From positions 124,001-188,000 of the forward strand of contig CAYNPO010000004.1 of NCBI GenBank assembly GCA_964399165.1: a stretch of 64,000 nucleotides of DNA. The letters run 5' to 3'. Numbering within the stretch: the stretch's first letter is position 1; every line of letters begins with the position of its first letter. A program made the translations under genes and the position numbers. Shown here one piece after another: positions 25,185-32,945 of this stretch. The notes beneath the pieces were generated by a model. That model made no database searches. It was given only the letters and a program-made list of their open reading frames with translations, and was not told the origin of the DNA. The stretch is from UBA6144 sp964399165 (GTDB lineage Bacteria; Bdellovibrionota; Bacteriovoracia; Bacteriovoracales; Bacteriovoracaceae).

Positions 25185-25185
25185 G

Positions 25186-26184
25186 TCAGTTCCCCACGTA
25201 AGGGTGTGGCTTGAGCAAGTGACCCTTCACGTAGTCGGCGACCGCTTCCTCCAGCTTCATGAACTTAAACTTCGGCAACGCCTTCTTGAGTTTCCCCATG
25301 TCAGCCTCGGTGAAGTACTGGTACTGGGCCCGCAGGTTCTCCGGCATGTCGATGTACTGGATGTTGGGCTTCTTCCCCATGGCCTTGAAGGTGGCGGTGG
25401 CAAGATCCGCGAAGGTGCGCGCCTCGCCAGTGCCGAGGTTGTAGAGTCCGGACAATGACGGCTTCTTCTTGCCGGCCGCCATGAGTTCCACCATCGCTCG
25501 GCAGACATCCTTCACGTACACGAAGTCGCGCTTCTGCCCGCCGTCGGCGTAACCCTTGCGGTGGGACTTGAACAACCGAACCTCGCCGGACGCCCGGATC
25601 TGGTTAAAGCCGTGGTAAACCACCGAGCTCATACTGCCCTTGTGGTACTCGTTGGGGCCGAAGACGTTGAAGAACTTCACGCCGAACCAACAGGGCGGCG
25701 TCTTCTTCTGGCGCAGCACCCACTTGTCGCTCAACTGCTTGGACCAGCCGTACTTGTTGAGGGGCCTCAGCCCGTCCACAAGCTTGTGCTCGTCCTTGTA
25801 GCCTTGCTCGCCGTCGCCGTAGGTGGCGGCAGAGCTGGCGTACACCAGTGGCACTTTTTTTTGGGTGCACACTTCGAACAACATGTTGGTGTAGAGCGTG
25901 TTGTAGTCGTAGAGCTTGTCCATGTCGGTCTCCGTGGTGGCGGAGATGGCGCCCATGTGGAAAACGCCCTTGATCAGGTTGGGTTTCGCCCACGCGGCGT
26001 GGTCCCAGAGTTCGTGGGGTTGGATGATGTCGGAGAACTCGGCCTCACGCAGGTTGAGCCATTTATTCTCGGTCCCCAATTCATCCACCAGCAGGAGGTC
26101 CCTCTCTCCCAACTCGTTGAAATGGTGAACGAGGACACTTCCGATGAAACCTGCGGCGCCAGTGATGATAATCATAGGCTTCAT
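25186..26184 (-). CDS. hldD: ADP-L-glycero-D-manno-heptose-6-epimerase
   Basis: An extended SDR of 332 residues. The ATG at 26184 gives MKPMIIITGAAGFIGSVLVH with the TGAAGFIGS NAD(P) motif; GLGTENKW-type residues, SSAATYGDGE and the YGWSKQ catalytic YxxxK are all present, as is the KFFNVFGPNEYHKG substrate loop. HldD interconverts the D,D and L,D forms of ADP-heptose for the LPS inner core in the cytoplasm. This gene is the strongest sign that the host has a heptose-containing outer membrane. It leads a three-gene unit with the FliG-like and membrane-anchored genes. Confidence 0.96.
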   Translation of the reverse strand: MKPMIIITGAAGFIGSVLVHHFNELGERDLLLVDELGTENKWLNLREAEFSDIIQPHELWDHAAWAKPNLIKGVFHMGAISATTETDMDKLYDYNTLYTNMLFEVCTQKKVPLVYASSAATYGDGEQGYKDEHKLVDGLRPLNKYGWSKQLSDKWVLRQKKTPPCWFGVKFFNVFGPNEYHKGSMSSVVYHGFNQIRASGEVRLFKSHRKGYADGGQKRDFVYVKDVCRAMVELMAAGKKKPSLSGLYNLGTGEARTFADLATATFKAMGKKPNIQYIDMPENLRAQYQYFTEADMGKLKKALPKFKFMKLEEAVADYVKGHLLKPHPYVGN

Positions 26185-26279
26185 CCTAGCCCAAACAGAG
26201 GGATTTGGGATTGACTGAAGCCGGCTCAATGCATTAGAAGCATCGCAAAACCGTCTGATATCCCACCCAAAGGAACCTC

Positions 26280-26699
26280 ATGAAAGCCGTCGCCGCCCTC
26301 CTGTTCGCCCTCTGCTCGTTCCAGGCCTTCGCCTGCTCATGCGAGGAAATCACGCCGGAAAACGTCCGCGAGTCCCTTCGGCAGGCCGACGCGGTTTTCC
26401 TTGGCACTCCCACCACCGACAGCCGCACCATCCGTCGTGACGAATACAGCGAAACCGTCACAACCACTTTCCGCGTGCACAAAAGCTTCAAGAACGCCCC
26501 CCGCCGCATCCGCCTGCGCTCCGAGCGCTCCGACGGCGCCAACTGCGGCGTGGACTTCAAGCGCGGCGAAGGTAAATTCATCGTCTTCGCCTACCGAGAT
26601 GAGGGCCGCCTCACCACTGACGGCTGCTCCGTGGTGTGGCCCGGCGAGCGCGGCGACAACGCCGACCTGATTCGCACCCTCGAACGCGCCTCCAACTGA
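26280..26699 (+). CDS. Secreted NTR/TIMP-like protein
   Basis: The 139-residue protein has a signal peptide ending AFA and a mature start CSCEEITPENVRESLRQADA, which is the pattern of netrin/TIMP-like (NTR) domains: a CxC start, an ADAVFLGTP strand and further paired Cys (NCGVDF and DGCSVVW). Bacterial members are poorly characterised; the eukaryotic TIMP relatives inhibit metalloproteases through the N-terminal Cys. With several secreted metallopeptidase genes in the window, an inhibitor role is an attractive but unproven idea. A stem-loop follows the stop. Confidence 0.75.
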   Translation: MKAVAALLFALCSFQAFACSCEEITPENVRESLRQADAVFLGTPTTDSRTIRRDEYSETVTTTFRVHKSFKNAPRRIRLRSERSDGANCGVDFKRGEGKFIVFAYRDEGRLTTDGCSVVWPGERGDNADLIRTLERASN

Positions 26700-26707
26700 T
26701 TTTCTCG

Positions 26708-26732
26708 GGGAGCGGCGCTGTCCGCTCCCTTC
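26708..26732 (+). terminator. Stem-loop after the NTR-like gene
   Basis: GGGAGCGG and CCGCTCCC form an 8-bp stem around a 6-nt loop, followed by TTCC. The T tract is short, so termination may be partial. Confidence 0.55.
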
Positions 26733-26787
26733 CAAAACCCCCCTCCTTCCAGTATAAAAACGTCCCGCCCCCATGAAGAGGATTCCT

Positions 26788-27645
26788 ATGGACGTGCCTG
26801 GCTGGAAAATCGAAGAATCGTTCAGAAACACCTTCGCCATGGGCTTCAAGGTGAAAGCGCACCTGCATTCCGAGCGCTCGGAGTACCAGCAGATCGACGT
26901 GGTGGACACGGACGCCGTAGGGCGCCTCTTGTTGCTCGACGGGAAAACCATGGTGAGCGACAAGGACGAATTCGTTTACCATGAGGTCGTCTCGCACATC
27001 CCCTACATGGTCTCCCGCCGCTGCAAGAATGTTTTGATCATCGGCGGCGGCGACGGCGGCGTGGTCCGGGAGTTTGTGAAACACCCGGACATCGAACGAA
27101 TCGACCTGGTAGAGATCGACCGCCGGGTGATCGAAGTTTCCCAAAAGTACTTCCCGGACTGCACCTCAGGTCTTACCGACCCAAGGGTGCGTGTCCTGTG
27201 CGAGGACGGCTTCGCCTTCATCAAGCGGGCCCATGATGAGTACGACGTGGTGGTGGTGGACTCCACCGACCCGGTGGACTTCGCCTCGGGGCTCTTCACC
27301 GATGAGTTTTACGGCGACGTCTACCGGGCGCTCACCGCCGAAGGCATCATGATGAACCAGACCGAAAACCCCTTTTTAGACGAATGGGGTTTGCCGGGAA
27401 TCTACACGAACATGCGCAAGGTCTTCCCGCTAGTGCGCTCCTTCACCGCTCCCATGCTGGTCTACCCCGGTGTGTTCTGGACCTGGGGCTTCTCCTCCAA
27501 GAAATACGGCCCCACCGATTTGAATCCGGAAAGGCTCGGCCACATGTCCAAGGTCCAGCGCGAACTCAAATGGTACAACATGGATTGGCACCGAGCCGCC
27601 TTCAGCCTCTCGAACTTCCACAAACGGGCCATCGGCCAGGAATGA
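26788..27645 (+). CDS. speE: Spermidine synthase
   Basis: The ATG at 26788 is preferred to the in-frame ATG at 26773 because AAGAGG sits 8 nt before it, and a TATAAA box at 26753 would place the transcript start between the two. The protein (285 residues) shows the aminopropyltransferase core: YHEVVSHIP, the GGGDGGVVREF loop that binds decarboxylated SAM, VEIDRRVIE, and DSTDPV with the catalytic Asp. SpeE transfers an aminopropyl group to putrescine. The stop overlaps the start of speB (ATGA), making a two-gene polyamine unit. Confidence 0.95.
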   Translation: MDVPGWKIEESFRNTFAMGFKVKAHLHSERSEYQQIDVVDTDAVGRLLLLDGKTMVSDKDEFVYHEVVSHIPYMVSRRCKNVLIIGGGDGGVVREFVKHPDIERIDLVEIDRRVIEVSQKYFPDCTSGLTDPRVRVLCEDGFAFIKRAHDEYDVVVVDSTDPVDFASGLFTDEFYGDVYRALTAEGIMMNQTENPFLDEWGLPGIYTNMRKVFPLVRSFTAPMLVYPGVFWTWGFSSKKYGPTDLNPERLGHMSKVQRELKWYNMDWHRAAFSLSNFHKRAIGQE

Positions 27646-28544
27646 GCATGGAACCAAAACTGTTGCGCGAAATTGACGGACTCGAACCCGCGAAGCCCTT
27701 CATCGGAACGGAGTACGCCCCCGCGGTCTACTCCCATTCCACTCACATCCTCGGCTTCTGCTTCGACGGCACCACCAGCTTCCGCCCCGGCGCTCGCTTC
27801 GGCCCCGCCGCCATCCGCGAAGCCTCCTACGGCCTGGAGGATTACTCGCCCTACCTGGACAAGGACACCCAGGACTACCACATCGTGACCATGGGCGATC
27901 TACCCACCTATCCCTCCAAGTGGCACCTCTCCAATGAGTTCTTCATGGAGATGACCGAGGGGCTGGATTTCAAGAAAGACCAAATCAAGTGGCTCGTCCT
28001 CGGCGGCGAGCACTCCATCAGCTACGGTCCCATTAAACGCCATCTCGAGCACTACCCCGACCTGGTGGTGCTTCACCTCGACGCCCATACCGACCTGAGG
28101 GACGGCTACCTGGAAGAAAAGTACAGCCACGCCTCCATCATCCGCCGGGTGCTCGACCACTTCACGCCCAAGAACACCCTCATCCAGTACGGGATCCGTT
28201 CCGGCCCGGGGGCTGAGTTCCGCTGGATGAAGGAAAATGGCACGCTCATGCAGTCCCTCAAGGAGTGCTGCGAGAAGCTCGAGGCCATCCCCGACGATCG
28301 CCCCATCTACCTCACCTTGGATTTGGACTTCTTCGACCCCGCCTTCTTCCCCGGTACGGGCACCCCCGAGGCCGGTGGTGAGGACTTCCACGGCTTCATG
28401 CGGATCCTCAAGATCCTCAACCGCAAGAACTTCGTTGGCGCGGACATCGTGGAGCTGGCGCCTATGCTGGATCCGACCAACAACTCGTCGTGTTTCGCGA
28501 GCAAAGTGGTCAGGGAAGTTTTGCTGGCGATGAACCGCGGCTAA
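27642..28544 (+). CDS. speB: Agmatinase (ureohydrolase family)
   Basis: Starting at the ATG that overlaps the speE stop, the 300-residue protein has all manganese-binding motifs of the ureohydrolases: GGEHSISYG, LDAHTDLRD and LDLDFFDPAF, plus a GTGTPEAGG substrate loop. The agmatinase call is favoured over arginase because of the speE neighbour: agmatine would be cut to urea and putrescine, the substrate of SpeE. Arginine decarboxylase (speA) is not in this window. Formiminoglutamase is a less likely alternative. Confidence 0.93.
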   Translation: MSMEPKLLREIDGLEPAKPFIGTEYAPAVYSHSTHILGFCFDGTTSFRPGARFGPAAIREASYGLEDYSPYLDKDTQDYHIVTMGDLPTYPSKWHLSNEFFMEMTEGLDFKKDQIKWLVLGGEHSISYGPIKRHLEHYPDLVVLHLDAHTDLRDGYLEEKYSHASIIRRVLDHFTPKNTLIQYGIRSGPGAEFRWMKENGTLMQSLKECCEKLEAIPDDRPIYLTLDLDFFDPAFFPGTGTPEAGGEDFHGFMRILKILNRKNFVGADIVELAPMLDPTNNSSCFASKVVREVLLAMNRG

Positions 28545-28618
28545 ACCTGCTGGTCCACCCAAGTCCAAAGTTCTCGCATCCGGCGGACGGTATTCTGTCC
28601 CTAGCCAAGGGGGGAGCC

Positions 28619-29068
28619 ATGTCCAGAACCATCGTCGCCTGTCCGCTCGAAGGGCCCGAACTCGAGGCCATCAAGAACTGGGTCCGGCGCGGACCGACGA
28701 CCACAGGGGCGATTGATTTCGTGCACGTGGTGGAGCAGAAGACTTACGTCTCGGAGATGGCGGCTTGGGAATACCCCAGCCGTGAGCAGTTCCAGGCGCT
28801 TCATGAGAGCGCCGTTGGCATCCTCCGGCGGGAGCTTCTTCCCTGCTTGCCGGAAAGTTCCCGGGAACGGGTTACGTTCATGGTCATCCTAGACCACGAC
28901 CCTGCGGAGGCCCTTCGGCGGCTGGCGCGGGAACAGAAGGCAGATTTGCTGGTCATAGCCACGCGGGGTCTTCATGGCGTCCAGTCCCTGCTCCATGCGA
29001 GTTTCGCTACCAAGATGGTGCGCACCGCGCCCTGCGACGTACAAGTTATCAGGTCCCACGGGACCTGA
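28619..29068 (+). CDS. Universal stress protein (UspA family), copy 1
   Basis: The ATG at 28619 follows AAGGGGGGAG. The 149 residues show the Usp fold: an N-terminal IVACPLEGPELEAIKNW strand-helix, a middle helix, and the ATP-loop motif near the C-terminus (ATRGLHGVQSLLHASFATKM, like GxxGxxxxxxGSVxxxV). Usp proteins bind ATP or AMP and support survival in starvation or hypoxia. It is followed 19 nt later by an Hsp20 gene, and the pair is repeated immediately downstream (29731-30669), where the Usp is about 40-45% alike by eye. Confidence 0.9.
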   Translation: MSRTIVACPLEGPELEAIKNWVRRGPTTTGAIDFVHVVEQKTYVSEMAAWEYPSREQFQALHESAVGILRRELLPCLPESSRERVTFMVILDHDPAEALRRLAREQKADLLVIATRGLHGVQSLLHASFATKMVRTAPCDVQVIRSHGT

Positions 29069-29087
29069 ACACACAAGGAGGTGTTTT

Positions 29088-29543
29088 ATGGCATTCCTGC
29101 CCAAAAACCAGCGAGAAAACCAACCTAGGTCCCTTACACCCTTCCATGCCATGGAAGATTTCATGAACCGGTGGATGGGGGACACATGGCCGAACGAGCG
29201 CCTCGCCGGCATGGATTTTTCCCCGAGAGTGGACGTGAACGAGACAAAGGACGGCTACGAGGTGACGGCCGAGATACCCGGCATGAAGAAAGAGGATATC
29301 CAGGTCTCCATCGAGGACAACCATCTCGTCCTGCGCGGGGAAAAGCGCTGCGAGGACGAGCGCAAGGACAAGAAGGCGTATTACGCTGAATGCTCTTATG
29401 GCAGTTTCTTGCGGGTGATTCCCTTCGGTGAACGCTTGGACGAGCAGAACGTGGAGGCCCGGTACGCTGACGGCGTTCTCCATGTGAAGCTGCGGAAGAG
29501 TGGGGAGCAGGACCAGGTCTCCAGACGGATCACGGTGCAGTAA
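29088..29543 (+). CDS. Small heat-shock protein Hsp20, copy 1
   Basis: GGAGG precedes the ATG. The 151 residues are a typical alpha-crystallin protein: an N-terminal arm with FHAMEDFMNRWMGD, the ACD starting PRVDVNETKDGYEVTAEIPG and MKKEDIQVSIEDNHLVLRGE, the GSFLRVIPFGERLD strand region and the ADGVLHVKLRK end. It holds unfolding proteins without ATP in the cytoplasm. It pairs with the upstream Usp gene. A stem-loop follows. Confidence 0.95.
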   Translation: MAFLPKNQRENQPRSLTPFHAMEDFMNRWMGDTWPNERLAGMDFSPRVDVNETKDGYEVTAEIPGMKKEDIQVSIEDNHLVLRGEKRCEDERKDKKAYYAECSYGSFLRVIPFGERLDEQNVEARYADGVLHVKLRKSGEQDQVSRRITVQ

Positions 29544-29571
29544 GACGGCTCCACGCCGATCGATTCCTTGC

Positions 29572-29600
29572 CTGGCGGCCGGCCAGCTGCTGGCCGCCAG
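29572..29600 (+). terminator. Stem-loop after Hsp20 copy 1
   Basis: CTGGCGGCC and GGCCGCCAG form a 9-bp stem with an inner GC-rich loop. No T tract follows, so it may attenuate rather than fully stop transcription into the second Usp unit. Confidence 0.5.
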
Positions 29601-29666
29601 CAGCATTCCCAATGCCGTCATTCGATTTGCTTGGACAAACTTTCTACGGACAACAATCCCCCCAAA

Positions 29667-29684
29667 ACATGACTTTCTTCATGC
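29667..29684 (+). promoter_or_regulatory. CRP/FNR-type operator of the second Usp-Hsp20 unit
   Basis: ACATGAC-TTTC-TTCATGC keeps the ACATGAC-N4-GTCATGT pattern found perfectly at 35817-35834, with two mismatches in the right arm. Both copies are preceded by CAAA. A CATGAT -10-like box at 29704-29709 would put the transcription start about 41 nt after the site centre, the class II position of FNR/CRP activators. The rest of 29,544-29,730 holds no gene. Confidence 0.5.
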
Positions 29685-29730
29685 CCGGTGAGCGGCGCAA
29701 GCGCCATGATGCCCCCAACGAGGAGGAACC

Positions 29731-30201
29731 ATGAGCGCAAAAACTGTCGTCGCCTGCCCCACCGAGGGCCCAGGACTAGAAGCCGTGAAAGAGTGGGCCG
29801 CCCGCTGGCCAGCCGGCAGGGAGCGCCAAGTGGATTTTGTCCATGTGGTTCCGCTACGCACGTACGTGGGAGAAATGTCCGTCTGGGAATATCCCACCCG
29901 CGAACAGTTCCGCGGCCTCCATGAGGCCACCGTTGGTTTCCTGCGCCGAGAGGTGGTTTCCCAATTGCCCGAGGCCGCGCAAGCCACGGCCAATGTCATG
30001 GTCTTGCTTGATTCGGAACCGGAGGAGGCCATCCGCCGCTATGTCGAGGAACAAGGGGCCGAGCAGCTGGTGGTCGCGACCCGTGGCCTACATGGAGTGC
30101 GGGGCCTGCTCAACGCCAGTTTTGCCTCGCACATGGCCCGCTCCGCGAACTGTGACGTCCTAATCATCCGTTCCAAGGGCCAAAGGGCCAGTAACACATA
30201 G
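29731..30201 (+). CDS. Universal stress protein (UspA family), copy 2
   Basis: A 156-residue paralogue of the Usp at 28619: the start MSAKTVVACPTEGPGLEAVK and the ATP loop ATRGLHGVRGLLNASFASHM match it closely, and both share the unusual middle segment with E-M-x-x-W-E-Y-P. It has its own CRP/FNR-type operator candidate upstream and a GAGGAGG ribosome site. An Hsp20 gene follows 9 nt later. The pair looks like a segmental tandem duplication whose promoter has diverged. Confidence 0.9.
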   Translation: MSAKTVVACPTEGPGLEAVKEWAARWPAGRERQVDFVHVVPLRTYVGEMSVWEYPTREQFRGLHEATVGFLRREVVSQLPEAAQATANVMVLLDSEPEEAIRRYVEEQGAEQLVVATRGLHGVRGLLNASFASHMARSANCDVLIIRSKGQRASNT

Positions 30202-30210
30202 GAGGATCCC

Positions 30211-30669
30211 ATGGCACTGCTACCCAAACTGCACAACCATCGTGAAGCCGTCCGCAGCGACGCGCTTCCCCTCCAGGCGCTGGAGGATTTCATGGCGCGC
30301 TGGATGGATACGTGGCCTTATGCTCGTCTCAATGGCGCAGACTTCGTCCCCAATGTGGACATAAACGAAACGGCCAATGGATACGAAGTCACTGCTGAGA
30401 TCCCCGGCATGAAGCGGGAGGACATCCAGGTCCTCGTCGAGGACAACCAATTGATCCTCAAGGGCGAGAAGCGGACCGAGCGGGAGCGCAAGGGAAAAAA
30501 GTCCTACTTCTCCGAATGCTCGTACGGCAGCTTCCTGCGCGTGCTACCTTTCACCGAGCGCATCGACGAGAAGAATGTCGACGCTCGCTATGCGGACGGA
30601 ATCCTGCACGTCCAACTACGGCGCAGCCAAGACCAGTCTGCCTCGAGCAAACGCATCGCCGTCCACTGA
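30211..30669 (+). CDS. Small heat-shock protein Hsp20, copy 2
   Basis: A 152-residue Hsp20 very similar to the one at 29088: VDINETANGYEVTAEIPGMK, REDIQVLVEDNQLILKGE, CSYGSFLRVLPFTERIDEKN and ADGILHVQLRR. AGGAGG precedes the ATG. The N-terminal arm differs most between copies (QALEDFMARWMDTWPYARL), which may alter oligomer size or clients. A strong terminator ends the unit. Confidence 0.95.
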   Translation: MALLPKLHNHREAVRSDALPLQALEDFMARWMDTWPYARLNGADFVPNVDINETANGYEVTAEIPGMKREDIQVLVEDNQLILKGEKRTERERKGKKSYFSECSYGSFLRVLPFTERIDEKNVDARYADGILHVQLRRSQDQSASSKRIAVH

Positions 30670-30675
30670 AGATCG

Positions 30676-30703
30676 GGCCCTCCCCTCCCGGGGAGGGCCT
30701 TTC
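30676..30703 (+). terminator. Intrinsic terminator of the second Usp-Hsp20 unit
   Basis: GGCCCTCCCC pairs with GGGGAGGGCC around a TCCC tetraloop, then TTTCC. It also separates this unit from the convergent oxidase operon. Confidence 0.8.
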
Positions 30704-30704
30704 C

Positions 30705-30950
30705 TCATTTCCGCGATCGGACGGCGGCCGTGAGCAGGGCCCAGCGCACGCGCTGCTGCCAGGTGAAGTGCATGCCGCTCAGGACCAGGAACACCGCCGC
30801 GGGGCCGTGGAAGAGCATCATGTACTCCGGGTGGCCATATCCCCGCTTAGCGATGATTCCGCCCAAGATCAGCAGGAAGAATAAAGAGAAATGAACCAGG
30901 CCTTTGCGGCGGTGGATTCTCACGAGCGTTTCATCAATCTGCGCGTCCAT
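30705..30950 (-). CDS. Small two-helix membrane protein, end of the cbb3 operon
   Basis: The 81-residue protein has two membrane segments (about 18-36 and 45-64) joined by a loop with RGYGHPEYMMLFHGP. AGGAG precedes its ATG, which lies 31 nt inside the preceding gene. It is not a known oxidase subunit. The His residues in the second helix and loop could face a cofactor, but this is only a possibility. It is the last gene of the operon. Confidence 0.7.
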   Translation of the reverse strand: MDAQIDETLVRIHRRKGLVHFSLFFLLILGGIIAKRGYGHPEYMMLFHGPAAVFLVLSGMHFTWQQRVRWALLTAAVRSRK

Positions 30951-31261
30951 AGCACCACTCCTGTCATGACCACGGCAAACAGCGCCGTGAAAGATCCAAA
31001 CTCGGGTCCGAACTCCAAAAATCGCTGCTCGGCGAACACCAGCTCCCTCGCCCAGGCCTCATCGGCGTCACGCACTTCCAGCCTGTAGGTCCCTGGAGAC
31101 ATGACGTGAAACTCGAAGCGCCAGCCGTCACCTTCCCGCCTCACTTTCGCCGCGCCCATTCCCCCGACGAGCACCGTGGGCTTCGAATCGGCGTCATCCA
31201 CCCAACCCACGACGGGCAGTTGCGTGCGGTACTCCTGGCCTTCATTCAGGCGGATGTTCAC
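30920..31261 (-). CDS. Protein with C-terminal membrane anchor, cbb3 operon (FixH-like position)
   Basis: The GTG at 31261 follows AGGAGAAGCTGGACC and overlaps the preceding 56-codon gene by 20 nt. The 113 residues form a beta-rich domain (WRFEFHVMSPGTYRLEVRDADE, Ig-like in pattern) and then one C-terminal membrane helix (about 88-108). FixH/CcoH, which helps cbb3 assembly, has an N-terminal anchor and a similar beta domain, so this could be a rearranged analogue. No signal peptide is visible, so the topology is unclear. Confidence 0.65.
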   Translation of the reverse strand: MNIRLNEGQEYRTQLPVVGWVDDADSKPTVLVGGMGAAKVRREGDGWRFEFHVMSPGTYRLEVRDADEAWARELVFAEQRFLEFGPEFGSFTALFAVVMTGVVLWTRRLMKRS

Positions 31262-31412
31262 GGTCCAGCTTCTCCTGCAAAACCCGGTTGAGCCCGGGAC
31301 TGTACTTGCGGTTCACCCACACCACCACGGCGATGCCCACCACCACGCTGAGTTCCAGACCATGGATGAGCCATTCGATGAGGGCGGGGGGATCGGTTTG
31401 TAGCGGTGTCAT
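31242..31412 (-). CDS. 56-aa single-helix membrane protein, cbb3 operon
   Basis: A short gene with ATG at 31412 overlapping the stop of the gene before it (ATGA). The protein MTPLQTDPPALIEWLIHGLE continues into one membrane helix (about 17-33), then a cytoplasmic tail with NRKYSPGLNRVLQEK. The size and single helix recall CcoQ/CcoS accessory peptides, but the sequence is not a recognisable match. Its start-stop overlaps make it very probably real. Confidence 0.65.
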   Translation of the reverse strand: MTPLQTDPPALIEWLIHGLELSVVVGIAVVVWVNRKYSPGLNRVLQEKLDREHPPE

Positions 31413-32335
31413 GGGGTCTCCGCGAGGAATTCGCTCTCATAGGGGTCGATCCGGTAAAGGCCCCTGGGAAAGCGGGCGCCCGCCTGGCTGCCGACCCTGA
31501 GCTGGATGCCGAGCCATTTTTGCTGGATGGATGAGAGGACCAAAAGGTCCCCCTCCCCCCCAGGCAGGCGCGCGGACTGTCCCGGCCGCAAGATAAGGAG
31601 CCGCACGAAATCCCGTTTGAGTTCCCCCCCGTGCAGTCGCAGTCGCGCCACCCGGACCTGCACGGTGGCGCGGGAGCCGTTCACAAGGGGGGCGCCCAGG
31701 TCCGCCATGGGGCGGGAAAAGCCGCACGACTGGATGTCTCCCGGGGCGCTTTCGGCCAAACCGTTCCACACGATCCGCGACCCACGACATCCCATGTCCG
31801 CCCAAGTTAGATCGCGCTTCACCGTGCGTACGAAGTCCAAGGGGCGGCGGAAGAGTTCCCCTCGCTCCTCCACCTGGGTGAGCGCCAGCGCCAGGAGCGG
31901 GATCCACGACCAGCGCCATCCGAACTTCGGGACGCGCCCGTGGCGAGTGAAATAATAGGCGTACAGGATGGCGCTGGAACCCTCGGAAAGCCAAATGGAG
32001 AACAGTCCCCAGGTGGGGCCAGCCGGGGCCAGGGTCCAGGTTTCCCATACAAGTCGCAGCCCTGAGCCCAGGGCCACCATGGTCATGAGAACGTCGGCGT
32101 GGGCGGAACGCCGGCGCAACGCCAAGGCCAGGGGAAATTGGGCCAAAAACCAGAAGTGCGCATCCTCCAACAGTGGATTACCCCGGTAGAGATTCACGCC
32201 CACCGGGATGACGAAATTATGGAGCGCCAGGTAGAGCAGGAGGAACCCATGCAGTACCCACAGGAACTCCTCGGACTGCCGCTGGTTTTCCGCGGGCCCC
32301 CAGGGGACCCGCGGGGGATCCTCATAGCTGATCAC
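31409..32335 (-). CDS. Polytopic membrane protein of unknown function, cbb3 operon
   Basis: The GTG at 32335 overlaps the previous stop (GTGA), which decides the start. The 308-residue protein has about five membrane helices in the N-terminal half (from LWVLHGFLLLYLALHNFVIP to WSWIPLLALALT) and a hydrophilic C-terminal half of about 150 residues with two Cys and strand-like segments (VQVRVARLRLHG, LLVLSSIQQKWLGIQL). Conserved His in the first helix region could bind a metal or heme. I do not recognise it; a dedicated oxidase assembly factor or extra subunit is the simplest guess from context. Confidence 0.72.
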   Translation of the reverse strand: MISYEDPPRVPWGPAENQRQSEEFLWVLHGFLLLYLALHNFVIPVGVNLYRGNPLLEDAHFWFLAQFPLALALRRRSAHADVLMTMVALGSGLRLVWETWTLAPAGPTWGLFSIWLSEGSSAILYAYYFTRHGRVPKFGWRWSWIPLLALALTQVEERGELFRRPLDFVRTVKRDLTWADMGCRGSRIVWNGLAESAPGDIQSCGFSRPMADLGAPLVNGSRATVQVRVARLRLHGGELKRDFVRLLILRPGQSARLPGGEGDLLVLSSIQQKWLGIQLRVGSQAGARFPRGLYRIDPYESEFLAETP

Positions 32336-32505
32336 TTGGCCAACCAAACCTTCAGGTCGGGCCAGGAGTAACGGGCGAGGTAGACCACCGCCGACACGAG
32401 AAATACGGTCCAGGCAAGACGGATGAAGACCGGAATCCGGTGCCCCTCCGCGTGGTGGAAACGACGCTCAGGGTGGTCCCCCATGGAATGCTTGGGCTCG
32501 TTCAT
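32332..32505 (-). CDS. 57-aa single-helix membrane protein, cbb3 operon
   Basis: ATG at 32505 overlaps the stop of the preceding gene (ATGA), and its own TGA overlaps the next start. The protein begins with a His-rich polar stretch (MNEPKHSMGDHPERRFHHAE), then one membrane helix (about 28-44), then WPDLKVWLAK. It could be a CcoP N-terminus or CcoQ analogue without heme motifs. The complete chain of overlaps supports translation. Confidence 0.65.
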   Translation of the reverse strand: MNEPKHSMGDHPERRFHHAEGHRIPVFIRLAWTVFLVSAVVYLARYSWPDLKVWLAK

Positions 32506-32711
32506 GTGCGCTCCTCGGCCTCGAAGACCTTGTTCTTTGTTTCTTCGGGGCTATTGAACATGCCCCTTGCCCAAGCGCCGACGGCCACCAGCACGCTGGT
32601 GAGGCAGATTCCGCCGATCACCACGACGAGGAAGAGCTTGAGCTCGGTGGAGTCCACCCCGCAGTAGAAGCAGGGCAGGCCCCGCCAACCGCTAACGAAT
32701 TTTTTCGGCAT
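32502..32711 (-). CDS. 69-aa membrane protein with CxxC, cbb3 operon
   Basis: ATG at 32711 lies 20 nt inside the preceding gene. The N-terminus carries PCFYCGVDS, a CxxC pair that could bind copper or form a disulfide, then one membrane helix (about 26-47), then a cytoplasmic tail ending KVFEAEERT. That tail matches the end of the preceding small protein (KVFDAEKIR), so the two probably interact with the same partner. Not a known cbb3 subunit. Confidence 0.68.
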   Translation of the reverse strand: MPKKFVSGWRGLPCFYCGVDSTELKLFLVVVIGGICLTSVLVAVGAWARGMFNSPEETKNKVFEAEERT

Positions 32712-32943
32712 CGAACACCTTCATTTTGACCCCCTCGACGTCCTCGTCGTAGACCAGGTGGGAACGCACGAAGGCCCACACTTGGAAGACCAAGAAGACC
32801 AAGCAGACGCTGGCGTAGGAGATTCCCACCAGCATGATGGTGCGGTTGATCTCGCCCACATGGGTCGCCCACAGGAGGACCATGGAGAGCGAGAACGCGG
32901 CAGCGGCTATCAACAGGGGCAGGCGGTAGAAGCTCTTGTCCAT
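32692..32943 (-). CDS. 83-aa two-helix membrane protein, cbb3 operon
   Basis: The ATG at 32943 has GGAG 5 nt before it; a GTG at 32949 that overlaps the ccoO stop is the alternative. Two membrane helices (about 8-26 and 36-58) are followed by a charged tail with YDEDVEGVKMKVFDAEKIR. It directly follows ccoO, where ccoQ usually lies, but CcoQ has one helix. The shared tail motif with the next gene suggests a paired function. Confidence 0.7.
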   Translation of the reverse strand: MDKSFYRLPLLIAAAAFSLSMVLLWATHVGEINRTIMLVGISYASVCLVFLVFQVWAFVRSHLVYDEDVEGVKMKVFDAEKIR

Positions 32944-32945
32944 GT

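Noticed and set aside
31258..31440. A 60-codon minus-strand ORF in the oxidase operon
   Set aside because: It has no ribosome site and an Arg/His/Gly-rich product; the 56-codon gene in another frame (31242-31412) has a hydrophobic helix and a start-stop overlap.
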